Below are positions 54,679-64,000 of a stretch of DNA of 64,000 nt, piece after piece. Source of the stretch: Antrodiella citrinella. Its lineage: Eukaryota; Basidiomycota; Agaricomycetes; Polyporales; Steccherinaceae. The stretch lies in assembly GCA_004802725.1 (NCBI GenBank), contig SGPM01000003.1, forward strand, positions 308,067 to 372,066. Reading direction: 5' to 3'. A program made the translations under genes and the position numbers. How positions within the stretch are numbered: the first letter of the stretch is position 1; every line of letters starts with the position of its first letter. Under the pieces are notes generated by a model. The model had not been told where the DNA came from. It saw nothing but the letters and a program-made list of their open reading frames with translations, and searched no databases.

Positions 54679-56458
54679 ATGGGGATTGACGGCCTCATCA
54701 TCTTGGACTCGTTTGGGTGAGCCTCGACATATTGATCAATAAACAATTCAGTACTGATAGTCACCTGTTTGAACGTGTAGCAACCCAATCATTCAGTCGG
54801 GGTTCAGGTCGAACACTCCAGCTTACCCTCTGCTGCATATCGAAGCTGTCAATGCTGCGTCGGAGAAATCAGTTCGCGAGGGACATGTTGATCCAGTCTT
54901 GTTTGTTCCTAGCTTGGAATACGACACTTCCAGCATATGTTGTCATGTGAAGAATGGAGAGTTGAGATTCCTATGTCCCGTTACTGGAGATTGTGAGTAC
55001 TGTGATCCTGACAGCCTTTTCAAATCTAAAGTCATGAGATGTTAGTGGATCCATTATATGTGTTCGCGTTCCTGAAGGCCTTCATCGACGTCTTGACTGA
55101 ATACCTCGGCCACATATCTGCTGAGACCTTGAAGGAGAACTTCGACGTCGTGTATCAGGTACGCGTGCTTTCTCTCCATCCTGTCGATACATATATATTA
55201 ACAGAACTTGTAGTTGTTGGAAGAAACACTTGATGCCGGTGGCCATCCTTCCACCACATACCCGAACGCATTACGAGACATTGTTATACCCCCGTCACTT
55301 CTAAACAAGGTTCTCTCAGTTGCCGGCGTGGCTGCGCTGGCGACTCCCTCCATGCACTCGCAGCCATTTGCTTCACCGATACCGTGGAGGAAAATAGGAG
55401 TACGGTATAACACCAATGAAATATTCTTCGACGTTGCGGAGACGTTGAAAGCTATCGTGAATAAGTAAGTATATATGACTGTATAGATCTCATCTATACT
55501 AACCCATTCTGTTCAGGAATGGTATTCCTGCTGTGAGCACCGTTTGGGGACGAATTGACGCGAACTGCAAGCTCTCAGGTGCGGAGATTGACGATCCTTC
55601 TCGCGGTGTAGCAACTGATCCAGCTCTGGTGTTAGGCACGCCAGACCTTCTCCTCAATTTTGGAAACGCGCAAACTCTGGCTGATTGCTCCTTCCATCCT
55701 TGCGTTCGGTGAGAATGTGTAGCTCACCGGTTCGAGACCAATACATTTCTCATCATTATCTCAGCATACAGTGGTGGAGCCGGGACAAACAGTTATCCTT
55801 CGTGCCACCGGATGGCAGGTTCACACTAATGGAATATCGATATGCTCCAAGCGCAACGCAGCAAATCTCTATCCCACTCCAGTTGAAAGCCAACATAAAG
55901 GTCGAAGAATCGGGTGGTCTGTGTGGACATGCCTTCCCTTTTCGACACGAAGCTGACAGGTGGTATCGGCATAGGTACCATCGACGTGACGCTATCATCA
56001 AGACTGACGACCCGAAGCTTGGACAATGTTGTGGTACAGTTGTATCTTGGGGAGGGAGCGTTGGGTGCCAGCCTGGTGGCTACGAATAACTCATCGTGGA
56101 CATACGATTCTAAAACACTAGTGAGAAACACCTATTAGAACAAGAGACTTACGTCTCAAATTACACCTTTCTAGACTATTAGCTGGCTCATTAAATCGGC
56201 CTCAGCTTCATCAAGCTTCAATCTGCGAGGAACGTTGCTATCGCAGTAGGTTTCCTTGTCAAAGTGGTCTATACCGAAGGCTCACATCTCTACAGGAAAC
56301 GTCTGCGACCCTCTCGAGCTTTCAGGGTTAAATTCGATATCAGCCAACACAGTTTCTCAGCATTGAAAGTAGAACAGCTGAAGATGACAGGCGAACTGTA
56401 CAAGCCTTATAAAGGCGTAAGAGGGAGATCCGTTGGAGATATTGAATGGCGGTGGTAA
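54679..56458 (+). CDS. APM3: AP-3 clathrin-adaptor medium chain (mu)
   Basis: Ten exons: 54679-54716, 54781-54992, 55046-55158, 55214-55464, 55517-55578, 55636-55708, 55765-55913, 55960-56120, 56175-56245 and 56296-56458; 430 residues. The longin N-domain starts MGIDGLIILDSFGNPIIQSG and includes VDPLYVFAFLKAFIDVLTEYLG and ENFDVVYQLLEETLDAG; the C-terminal mu-homology domain has CKLSGTPDLLLNF, FHPCVR, LSFVPPDGRFTLMEYR and closes with YKPYKGVRGRSVGDIEWRW. AP-3 carries cargo from the Golgi/endosome to the vacuole and binds sorting signals through this subunit. The conserved ending and the mu3-type length favour AP-3 over AP-1 or AP-2. The exon junctions around 55708/55765 and 56120/56175 were set by frame. 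Confidence 0.93.
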
Positions 56459-56769
56459 TATCCGTGCTCTTTGATGTCCTTCAATATTGTAGGACATCAT
56501 GGTCGACGATTCCCGAAAGACTCCGAATTCTGTGTAGGATTTGACTAGCACGCTGGATGCGGAGACGACCGTGTGTCGCTAGTAAGCTCTCTCATGCTCG
56601 GGAAAGGAATCTTCGTACTCTGTCAGAGTCCGAATGGATTTTCGATAGAGAGCAGAACCGTGAACGTGCATCTGTGTGTATCTTCTTCTGATTGCTGCCG
56701 AGTTGGGACGGGCTTACTTGATATAAATACCCCTCCTCGACGGCAGACGATAGGGACTTGCAGTACCCG
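56459..56769. promoter_or_regulatory. OLE1 promoter region
   Basis: The 311 bases before OLE1 contain the TATA box listed separately and no supported coding exon. The AP-3 mu gene ends just upstream, so the promoter is short. Confidence 0.6.
56722..56729 (+). promoter_or_regulatory. TATA box of the desaturase gene
   Basis: TATAAATA, the strongest TATA match in the window, lies 47 bases before the OLE1 start codon. This supports a strongly regulated promoter and a short leader beginning near 56755. Confidence 0.7.
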
Positions 56770-58450
56770 ATGGACCAGCAGAGGCGAATTCGACGACGTA
56801 TTGATGCCAGCAGCGAGTCCTGTTGGGGAACTCCTCGTCTTTCCCCCAACCACGGCCCTAATGTCTCTGTCTCCGAAGTAGGCAGCGCGGGGGCGTTCAT
56901 ACGTGCTCATCTAGCGGCAGCCTCGCCTCTCCCACCCGTCACGATTCGTAATTGGACGAAGGAGGTCATATGGTTCAACGTTCTTGTCATCACCGCCACA
57001 CCTCTACTGTCGATTTATGGTGTACGCACGACAGTTTTACATCTAAACACACTCGCGCTATGTGTAGTATACTACTTGTGGAACATGATAGGTGACGTTT
57101 TACAACGAGTATATGTGAGCTAAATTGCTGATCCTGTTCATAGGTATCACTGCTGGCAAGTCTTTCAATGGACTCACCTGTCATTTGATCCTAAACTGTC
57201 AAGTCGACTACAGGATACCATCGGCTCTGGTCTCACAGGTCGTACAATGCCCGTCTTCCCCTTCAATACTTTCTTGCTGTGGCGGGTGTCGGTGCTGTGC
57301 AAGGCTCTATTCAATGGTGGAGTAAACATCATCGAGCGCATCACCGGTATACCGACACCGACTTGGATCCATATGGTGCACACCGCGGACTATGGTGGTC
57401 TCATCTTGGTTGGATGCTTGTTAAGCCGCGGGTCAAAGCAGCTCCTGTAGACATCAGCGACTTGAAGAGCAACGTCGTCGTAAGGTGGCAGCATCGTTGG
57501 TTCTTCCCGTTGACTTTGGTCTTCGGCGTGGTCCTGCCGTCGTGCATCGCAGGGTGTCTTTGGGGTGACTGGCGCGGTGGCATCTTCTTCGGCGGATTCT
57601 TGAGGCTGACCTGTGTACACCACGTAATGTGCCCGGTCTTGTGTCCATTCATCTACGCAACTGATTAGCTGTTCCACAGTCAGTATTTTGCGTCAACTCG
57701 TTGGCGCATTGGCTAGGAGAGACAACCTTCGACGACAGACACAGTCCGAGGGACCACCTGATCACGGCGGTGATTACATTGGGAGAAGGTTATCACAACT
57801 TTCATCACCAGTTCCCCATGGACTACCGGAACGCTGTAAAATGGTATCAATGGGATCCTACAAAGTGGTTCATTGCGATGTGCTCAATCTTTGGCTTGGC
57901 GTCGCATCTACGAAAGTTCCCTGATGTTGAAATTAAACGAAGTCTCCTCACCATGCAGTTGAAGAAGCTGGATGAAGAGCGCGAACGCCTGCCTTGGCCT
58001 GTAACATCGGACGACCTCCCCGTGATCACTTGGGAGAGATGTCAGTACACTTGACGTGGACTTGAATTAAACCTTCGCTGACGTCTGCTACCTCGATAGA
58101 CCAAAGTGAAGCACAGTCACAGCAACTAATCCTAATATCCGGGTTCATCCATGATGTCGGCCAGTTCATGGACCAACATCCCGGAGGTCGTAGGCTCCTC
58201 GAGACTCACGTTGGGAAGGATGCGACCACTGCCTTCTTCGGCGGGGTTTATGACCACTCTAACGCAGCACATAACGTGAGTAGCTGACATTTCTCTCTAC
58301 TGAGTTTGCATCTTATCTGCACATTTATAGCTCTTGGCTACGATGCGGGTTGGTGCACTGCATGGCGGGTTGGAGCTTGTGAACGAGTTCGCTGTGCCTC
58401 CTTGCTTGAAGATGCAAATCGTGAGGTGGACACCTCCGAGTCCCATGTGA
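56770..58450 (+). CDS. OLE1: Delta-9 acyl-CoA desaturase fused to cytochrome b5
   Basis: Six exons: 56770-57091, 57144-57155, 57214-57623, 57680-58040, 58100-58275 and 58331-58450; 466 residues. Four membrane-spanning segments surround the three histidine boxes HRLWSH, HRAHH and HNFHH that hold the di-iron centre. The C-terminal domain is a cytochrome b5 with the heme motif HPGG and DATTAFFGGVYDHSNAAHN. The enzyme inserts the first double bond into stearoyl/palmitoyl-CoA in the ER. Exon 2 is only 12 bases, and intron 2 (57156-57213) is a GC-AG intron with donor G|GCAAGT; these restore the invariant GITAGYHR. The N-terminus is unusually divergent and short of the usual conserved start; the ATG at 56770 is the first in frame after the TATA box. 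Confidence 0.93.
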
Positions 58451-59325
58451 GTCGCCACACCGAGTCGGCCGGTCGTCCTCAGTACGTCCTCCTCATACGG
58501 GGTGCTGCCTAATATAACAAGAGAATTCGGCGTGGTGTCATGGAGATGAGAAGTTGAAAGGTCGAAGGGTCAGATACGCCACCGAGGGCTGAGCATATTG
58601 TGTGGCATTGATCACCTGAATTTCTTCCGTACGCGACGACGGTGCTAGAGTAGAGCTGTGTAACAGTTTTATTAGAGCTCAGTACTCAGTTGCGGACCTC
58701 TAGAGCTTGAGTACTTGAGATTATAAGATGTACAGAGGGCCCGGGAGACAAAGATAAACGTAAAACAGCGGGTCTGCCATTTTCGGAGTGATGCCCGGCG
58801 GTCTTCATGTGATAAACATATATGGATATGAAAATCAGTTGTTGGGCATTCATACGAATGGGTTGTTGTCTGTCCACGAAGGTCCATGACAGTCTAAACT
58901 TGAATCGGCGGCGAGAAGAGATTATGATCATCCAATATTGCTCTTTCCATATCGTAACAAGCACCCGTGGCACGTGGCGGACCGCGCTCAAGGGGAGCCG
59001 CATAATTCGGAACCACACAAAGTGACAAAGTAGTGCAGTAGGTTCCCTCTGAGGCTCATTAGCATCCTCAACCACCACTCGTCCAACTTGGTTCACTACA
59101 TACCCTTCTCCCGTACCGCCGCACTCGTACCTCCTCAAGCCTGCAGAAGGCGGTTCAGTTCCTGACCCACCAACACCTTCCGACCCGACACCAGCGCTGG
59201 AACACACACGTGAGGGGTCGGTGGAATTTCAGTGGTAGGTGGATAATCGTCAGGGATGTACAGCGAATGTCACTTAAAGACCTTGGTGTAGATTTGATTT
59301 GTCCAGTCGTGGTACCCCGTCTGCA
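58451..59325. other. intergenic region
   Basis: This 875-base gap holds the 3' flank of OLE1 and the promoter of the Zn2Cys6 gene. A 173-codon minus-strand frame (58686-59207) shows no family motif. Nothing else is supported. Confidence 0.5.
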
Positions 59326-62300
59326 ATGCCTTCCTCGAACCAGGAGGGTGAGCCATCCTTGAGCTCGCCGTCAACAACGCAAGCTGTCCATCCCCGCGTC
59401 AAGCACGCTCGCTCTCAGTCCCCGGTGAACCCACCCGCGGCAGCACAATCAGCCACAGATTCACGACCAGGACCACCGAAACGAGCACGGAAAGCAATAA
59501 ACTGCGAGCCATGCAGAAATAGCAAGCTAAAATGTGATAGGTGCGTGCGCCTTTCCCCTTTTTTCGGTTGGCTCCTCGAGGAGGCGAGGGAGCCACGTCG
59601 ATGTGTCGTCGAAATGTTGGAGAACAAGAAAGAGAGCAGATTTCATGACATTTGTGCTCTGTTTATTCGGATCATTTTGGAGTGGAAATATCATACTAAC
59701 CGATCTCCTCGCTGTCCTCGGATCCACCAGAAACCGACCATGTTCTTCTTGCATCTTGAGAGGTTTGATCCTTCAGTCCTTTGCTCGCCGCTCGAAGAGT
59801 CAATCTGACCGAGGATCCTTCCCACAGGGACTACCGCTTCTTGCTATCAAGGCCAGGATCCAGATCTGTTCAACCGGAATGACGAACAAGTGTAAGTGCA
59901 TCTTCCTTGTTTAATCCCTTGCGCCGCTCTTGTCATTTCTGGTACTTCATGCACACGGGATGCAGTACACAGACGTCGCATAGTAAGGTCATGGGTGTAG
60001 TCGACTTTTTGCTCTTGTCAACTCTCATTCTGCTAAAATCTACTTACTGGTACTCGTGACTTTCTAGACAAGCAAGAGTTGATCCAGGTATTGAGTTCAA
60101 TCGCATACGACTGTCTCTTTCGCTCTTGGAGTCATTCATATACCAAAACCCAAGCCTACGTGTTTCGTCGGGTCCTAGTCCGGTAGCGGCAACAACTGGC
60201 AGCATTTCACAAGGTCTATCCATTCAACCTCCCAACCATGTACCGCGGAAAGAGCCAGACGTGGTTCTTAATGGACGCTCTGTCCATAAGGGAAAGACGC
60301 CCCAAGTCACTGATGCGCCAGGTATGCTAGGCCAGCAAGGATCCGGCGGTTTCTATGCTGGCCCTACCAGCGCGCTATCACATCTTATGGCGGTAAGTTT
60401 ATTCAGGATCGTACGATGAACAAAGCACTCATTGTGTCCTTCTCTGTGTCAGGCAAGTGAAAAGGAAGACGGAGATGGCCCAGATGGTCCTCCGCCGCTT
60501 TTTGACCGCGTACGCAATGATATGGGTCGCACGCCACCTTTACCGATACAAGTCGCCTACGACGAGGACCTGGTCAAGCTGCTTCCTCCCGTGCATACGG
60601 TCGACGGTCTCATCGAGTACTACTTCGAATACTGCAACTGGATATACCGTCATGTGAACCAGCAGGCCTTCATCACAGGCTGGAACAGCTTCAAGGCCGG
60701 TCAGAACGGCGATCGCGTCGTGCTATCGACGCTATGCATGATCATCGCCCTATCGGTTCGCTATCTTCCTCCCGGGCATGCGTTGTTCGCTAGCCTCGCT
60801 GGATCATGCGAGGAAGTGGGGAACAAGTATTACCGCATCATGCTGGAGTCGTTGAGCCGGCATCGACAGCAGCTGAGGAAGGAGAACGCGGGAAAGGGAT
60901 ATACGCTGGACTTGATCGAGTTGTTGTTAGTGCGTGGGCACTACTTGACGTTCGCAAAGGAGGATCCGGAAGAGGCTTGGAGTGTGCGGGGAGAACTGGT
61001 CAGTATTGGTACAGCGATGGGTCTGCATCGGGATCCCAGTCGAACACGGTTCGATAGGACAGTAGCCGAGAGGCGACGGTGGGCATGGTGGCATATCATC
61101 CTTCTAGAGAGGTATGTTCATTGCTTGAATGACCGATCGACAGGTACTGATTATTCCTACGATTTGTAGGTGGCAGGCGTTCATGTTCGGGCGACCATTG
61201 GCCATTGCATCTCATCACTTCAACACTCGACTACCGACATACTGTGACCCCGAGAATGATCCTGAAGGACGACTGTATCTTCCCAACATTGCCTTGTTCA
61301 AGCTCGCATACATCCTGGGAGATATCATGGACGACGCCGTGTCTTTCCGCGCGGTACCGTACGCCTCCATCCAAGAAAGCGACCGATTGCTGGCACAATG
61401 GGAGGATACGCTGCCGCGTGAAATGAACATGGATGAGTATCGTATTGCGAGGTCCCTCGCGAGCCCCATCACTGCCGTGCGGCGCATGGGCGTGCAGAGC
61501 GTGATCATCCGTACAGCGTACTACCATATCCGCTTCACCCTCCACCGACCCTACGCACACGTCCCTTCTTCTCTGGAGACGGCCGTCAGCGCCGCCTCGA
61601 AGCTGATCTCACTCGTTGGCCAGACGCGTCCCGACTTCCTTTCCAACAGCGCGCTCGCCGTCCCGGGACACATGAATTGGGGTCCGTTCCACGTGTTCAG
61701 CGCGGCGATGTTCTTCTCGTTCCAGCTGATCTCGCATCCGGACCAGCCCGTCGGGAAGCTGTTCCGCGAGAACATCAAGAAAGCGATCGCCTGTCTGGAG
61801 CAGAGCCGATGGATGCCCGTGGGCGACAAGGCGCTGACGATCTTGCAGGCCCTCGCTCCGTTGTATTCGGAGGACCTAGGGAAGGAAGGGCCGGAGGAGA
61901 GGGAGCGGAAGAAGTCGCAAGTGCTGAACGTAGTGAAGACGCTGGCGTTCCCGTACCAAGACACCCAGTACGCACGCTCGACGGACTCGCCAGGGTACGC
62001 GCGAGACCAGTACGAGTCTGCAGAGTCGTCGCCGTCGGTGGGGGATGTGCCGCAGAACGTGTACGAGCCGATTGCACAAGCCCCTCCCCCGGGGCCGCCG
62101 CAACACCCCATATCGTCGGTGCGCTGGGTACCGCAGGGGGCGGAGCAGCAGCATCAGCATGTGAACGTCTACCCGAACCACACGGGCCCCTCCCAGTCCA
62201 AACCGCCCCCGTATGTTCCCTCGCAGGGGATGCCCAACCACCACGCGCACCCGTCCCAGCTGGACACGCAGGCCTCGCCCGATCTCGCGCTCGCGCCCGG

Positions 62301-62532
62301 CGATTACAACACGATGTACACTTTACCTGGTCACGCGCCGGGGCAGATGGAGATGATGGGCCCGCCGGACATGCAGTACTTGCATCCGGCGGATGAGAGC
62401 TCGATGTGGGGCGCGTCGATCGGGTTTGGGCTGGGGGAGTGGGCGCAGTTCTTGAATGCGATGCAGAGGACGGAGGCGGCGGGTGTGAATGGGCATGTTG
62501 TGCCGGTGCCCGGGATGAAGGGTGGGCATTAG
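59326..62532 (+). CDS. Zn(II)2Cys6 transcription factor with fungal-specific domain
   Basis: Seven exons in phase: 59326-59540, 59731-59762, 59828-59891, 59966-59982, 60073-60392, 60453-61111 and 61170-62532; 889 residues. The N-terminus is Ser/Pro-rich and basic. The binuclear zinc cluster is spelled across two introns: CEPCRNSKLKC, then CSSC and ASC. The central fungal transcription-factor domain runs through exons 6-7 (LPPVHTVDGLIEYYFEYCNWIYRHV, VLSTLCMIIALSVRYLP, WSVRGELVSIGTAMGLHRDP, RRRWAWWHIILLERWQAFMFGRPLAI). The tail is Pro/Gln/His-rich. It should bind DNA as a dimer; the target pathway is unknown. The joins around 59891-60073, including a 17-base exon, are less certain than the rest and were chosen to keep frame. 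Intron 1 is 190 nt. Confidence 0.85.
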
Positions 62533-63843
62533 AGAGGAGTGTGTATGTTTTGATTTGTGGAGGGTGGGTCGGTTTTGTGTTTTGTGTTTTGTTGATCTTG
62601 GTCGTACTTCGGTTTTTCGTTTTGGAATGAGTGCGATGGCTTGTCTATCTCTATTATCGTATGTATTCATAGGAATCGTAATGCAGCTAGTTGGATGATA
62701 TCTATCGATGTCACTTTTGCATGTCCCAGTCGACTCTCTCGGAAGCTCTTGCGCGTCGATCACCTCCCGCGAGTATTTTGTCTTCGGTCCCTCTTGGACG
62801 GAACCGGAATGGATGATGAAAGTGGAGGAGAAATGGGTACGGTAACTTGCTTACGTCTTCATGTTGTAAACTGCGATAAGTGACTGGGAGTGCTGGTGCT
62901 TAACAGGATCGACGATCGTATATTCAAAAGCCAAGGAAGGCTTCTTTTCTGTGTTCTCGCTGGTATTAAACGAGGTGCTATCTATTGTATCGTCGTAGAT
63001 GGGTGCTAGGTCGCGCGGATCAGGCCACCGACGCACATGCGCCACACTAGGCTGGGCTTACAAGCAGGCCTATTGAATTGACTTTGGAGAGTTCAGAACA
63101 TGATGCAGAGGGTATGTCATGTGCGATTCGACAGACGACATCAACATATCACTGATCAACCCATGACATGGAACAATGCCCTTCCTCCAGGAAAGCCCTT
63201 TGTCGTTGCTGCGGTGGCTCGACCATGGTGCGTGTGTTTCAGCAGAGGGTTCCTAGGACGCATTCTGCGCACTAGCAACGTCCGATGCACGAAGAGAAGA
63301 GGCACAGGAGGCAAGGGAAGGCACTGGGCGAATGGCAGAGGGAGGGTATGTTCTGCCTCGAAGATTCGCAGCCGCCCGAGGGATTCATATCTGCCGGTCG
63401 GAGCTTTTACACGATCAGGCCCTGCTTTCGACGCGGACGAGCGAAGAGAAACGGTTTTCCGGATTCCCCTCGCGGGGGTCCAGACCTTGACACGCAGGTG
63501 TGGAGTGGAAAGAGCTGGACCCAAGCAAGACATTTGAGATCAAATTGGAAGAGTCTGTTGATGTTTCTCCGAGTCCAGGAGGAGGAAGAGGATCGTCGGT
63601 GGACGAGAGGGGACGTTGGATGGATGACCGTCGGTGGGTAACATGAAGGGGCGCATCAACGGCGGGAGATAAGAGAGTCACGAGGAGAGGGGCGGGTGAT
63701 CGACGCGTGAATGTGGAGAAGGTTTTGCGTGATTGAAAGTCCGCTTGGGGGGCCGTACTTATAGATAATGACGCCAACCCACGTCATTCCCTTTTTCCCT
63801 CTCTTCCCTGTGAGGTCACTCTGTACACTCCCCCGTCGTCATC
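62533..63843. other. long intergenic region before the bZIP gene
   Basis: This 1.3-kb stretch shows no supported gene. Open frames of 60-145 codons lie on both strands (for example minus 63156-63533), but none carries a family motif or splice partner. Near its right end lies the CRE-like inverted repeat. It may be a long regulatory region and leader of the bZIP gene. Confidence 0.5.
63767..63787. promoter_or_regulatory. CRE-like inverted repeat upstream of the bZIP gene
   Basis: AATGACG and CGTCATT form perfect seven-base arms around a seven-to-eight-base spacer. TGACG is the half-site for ATF/CREB-type bZIP proteins. The pair lies 57 bases before the start codon of a predicted ATF/CREB-type factor, which suggests that the factor or a relative regulates the gene. 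Confidence 0.65.
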
Positions 63844-64000
63844 ATGTCCGACTCGCCAGACCCCCAGTCCACCGACCCCGCCCACCGTGGCCCCCGCCCG
63901 CTCCGCTCCAACTTCGACCTCGAACCGAACCCCTTCGAGCAGTCCTTCGCACGCCCGTCCAACGACTCCGACGTTCGCACCAACAGTCGCAACACCGACG
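63844..64000 (+). CDS. ATF/CREB-type bZIP stress transcription factor, N-terminus (partial)
   Basis: The frame opens with ATG at 63844 and continues past the window end; 52 codons are visible. The sequence MSDSPDPQSTDPAHRGPRPL is followed by NFDLEPNPFEQSF, the hallmark of the Aft1 osmotic-stress domain at the N-terminus of fungal Atf1/AtfA proteins. In fission yeast and aspergilli these factors act below the Sty1/SakA stress MAP kinase. The bZIP itself is outside the window. Codon use is strongly G/C-biased at third positions, like the neighbouring transcription factor gene. Confidence 0.8.
   Translation, partial: MSDSPDPQSTDPAHRGPRPLRSNFDLEPNPFEQSFARPSNDSDVRTNSRNTD

Noticed and set aside
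58686..59207. 173-codon minus-strand ORF
   Set aside because: No recognisable domain and no splice partner; it lies in the promoter of the Zn2Cys6 gene.
63156..63533. 125-codon minus-strand ORF
   Set aside because: No motif; overlaps another frame of similar length on the plus strand, typical of G/C-rich non-coding DNA.
1..64000. tRNA, rRNA, CRISPR or transposase genes
   Set aside because: I looked for T-loop/acceptor patterns, long conserved rRNA blocks, spaced repeats and transposase motifs and saw none; a tool-based scan (tRNAscan-SE, RepeatMasker) would be decisive.

Overview
This window is nuclear DNA of a filamentous basidiomycete, most likely an Agaricomycete. The genes are dense, alternate between strands and are broken by many short introns. 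I could place about 160 introns in 29 genes, mostly 46-73 nt long with GT...AG ends. The proteins read most like basidiomycete orthologues (RGS/thn-type regulator, desaturase with a C-terminal cytochrome b5, a basidiomycete orphan family). I cannot name the species. All exon models were made by reading splice sites and reading frame by eye. In each complete model the exon lengths add to a multiple of three, which is the main internal check.

Layout: 1-5.4 kb holds the tail of an acidic protein, an Rds1-type ferritin-like secreted protein and a 12-exon serine carboxypeptidase. 5.4-8.7 kb holds NCS6 (tRNA thiolation) and ERG27 (sterol C-3 ketoreductase). 8.9-16.2 kb is a run of three ribosome-biogenesis genes, NOP58, NOP9 and ENP1. 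16.4-22.1 kb holds UXS1 (UDP-xylose synthesis), an alpha/beta hydrolase, a degenerate repeat patch and a small conserved protein. 22.4-30.6 kb holds an SST2/FlbA-type RGS protein, a cytochrome b5-like MAPR protein and a 1150-residue coiled-coil protein of unknown function. 31-39.2 kb holds an isochorismatase-like hydrolase, a DUF1748 protein, OST2, an SOD-fold mitoribosomal protein, STI1 with a heat-shock element, ARA2-type aldo/keto reductase and an NDUFA4-like protein. 39.5-44.1 kb is the nucleoporin NUP160/Nup120. 44.1-47.2 kb is gene-poor and holds one orphan-family gene. 47.2-58.5 kb holds a hexokinase, ATP7, calcineurin B, MSS1, AP-3 mu and the delta-9 desaturase OLE1. 59.3-64 kb holds a Zn2Cys6 transcription factor and the start of an ATF/CREB-type bZIP factor whose promoter carries a CRE-like inverted repeat.

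Most genes are housekeeping. Two functional groupings stand out: ribosome assembly (NOP58, NOP9, ENP1) and nuclear-encoded mitochondrial proteins (DUF1748, SOD-fold mitoribosomal protein, NDUFA4-like, ATP7, MSS1). I found no transposon with recognisable coding sequence, no CRISPR, no tRNA or rRNA gene, no secondary-metabolite cluster and no clear new multi-gene system. The best leads are regulatory (a four-unit heat-shock element, a CRE inverted repeat), splicing oddities (GC-AG introns and exons of 9-12 nt) and a few unassigned proteins.
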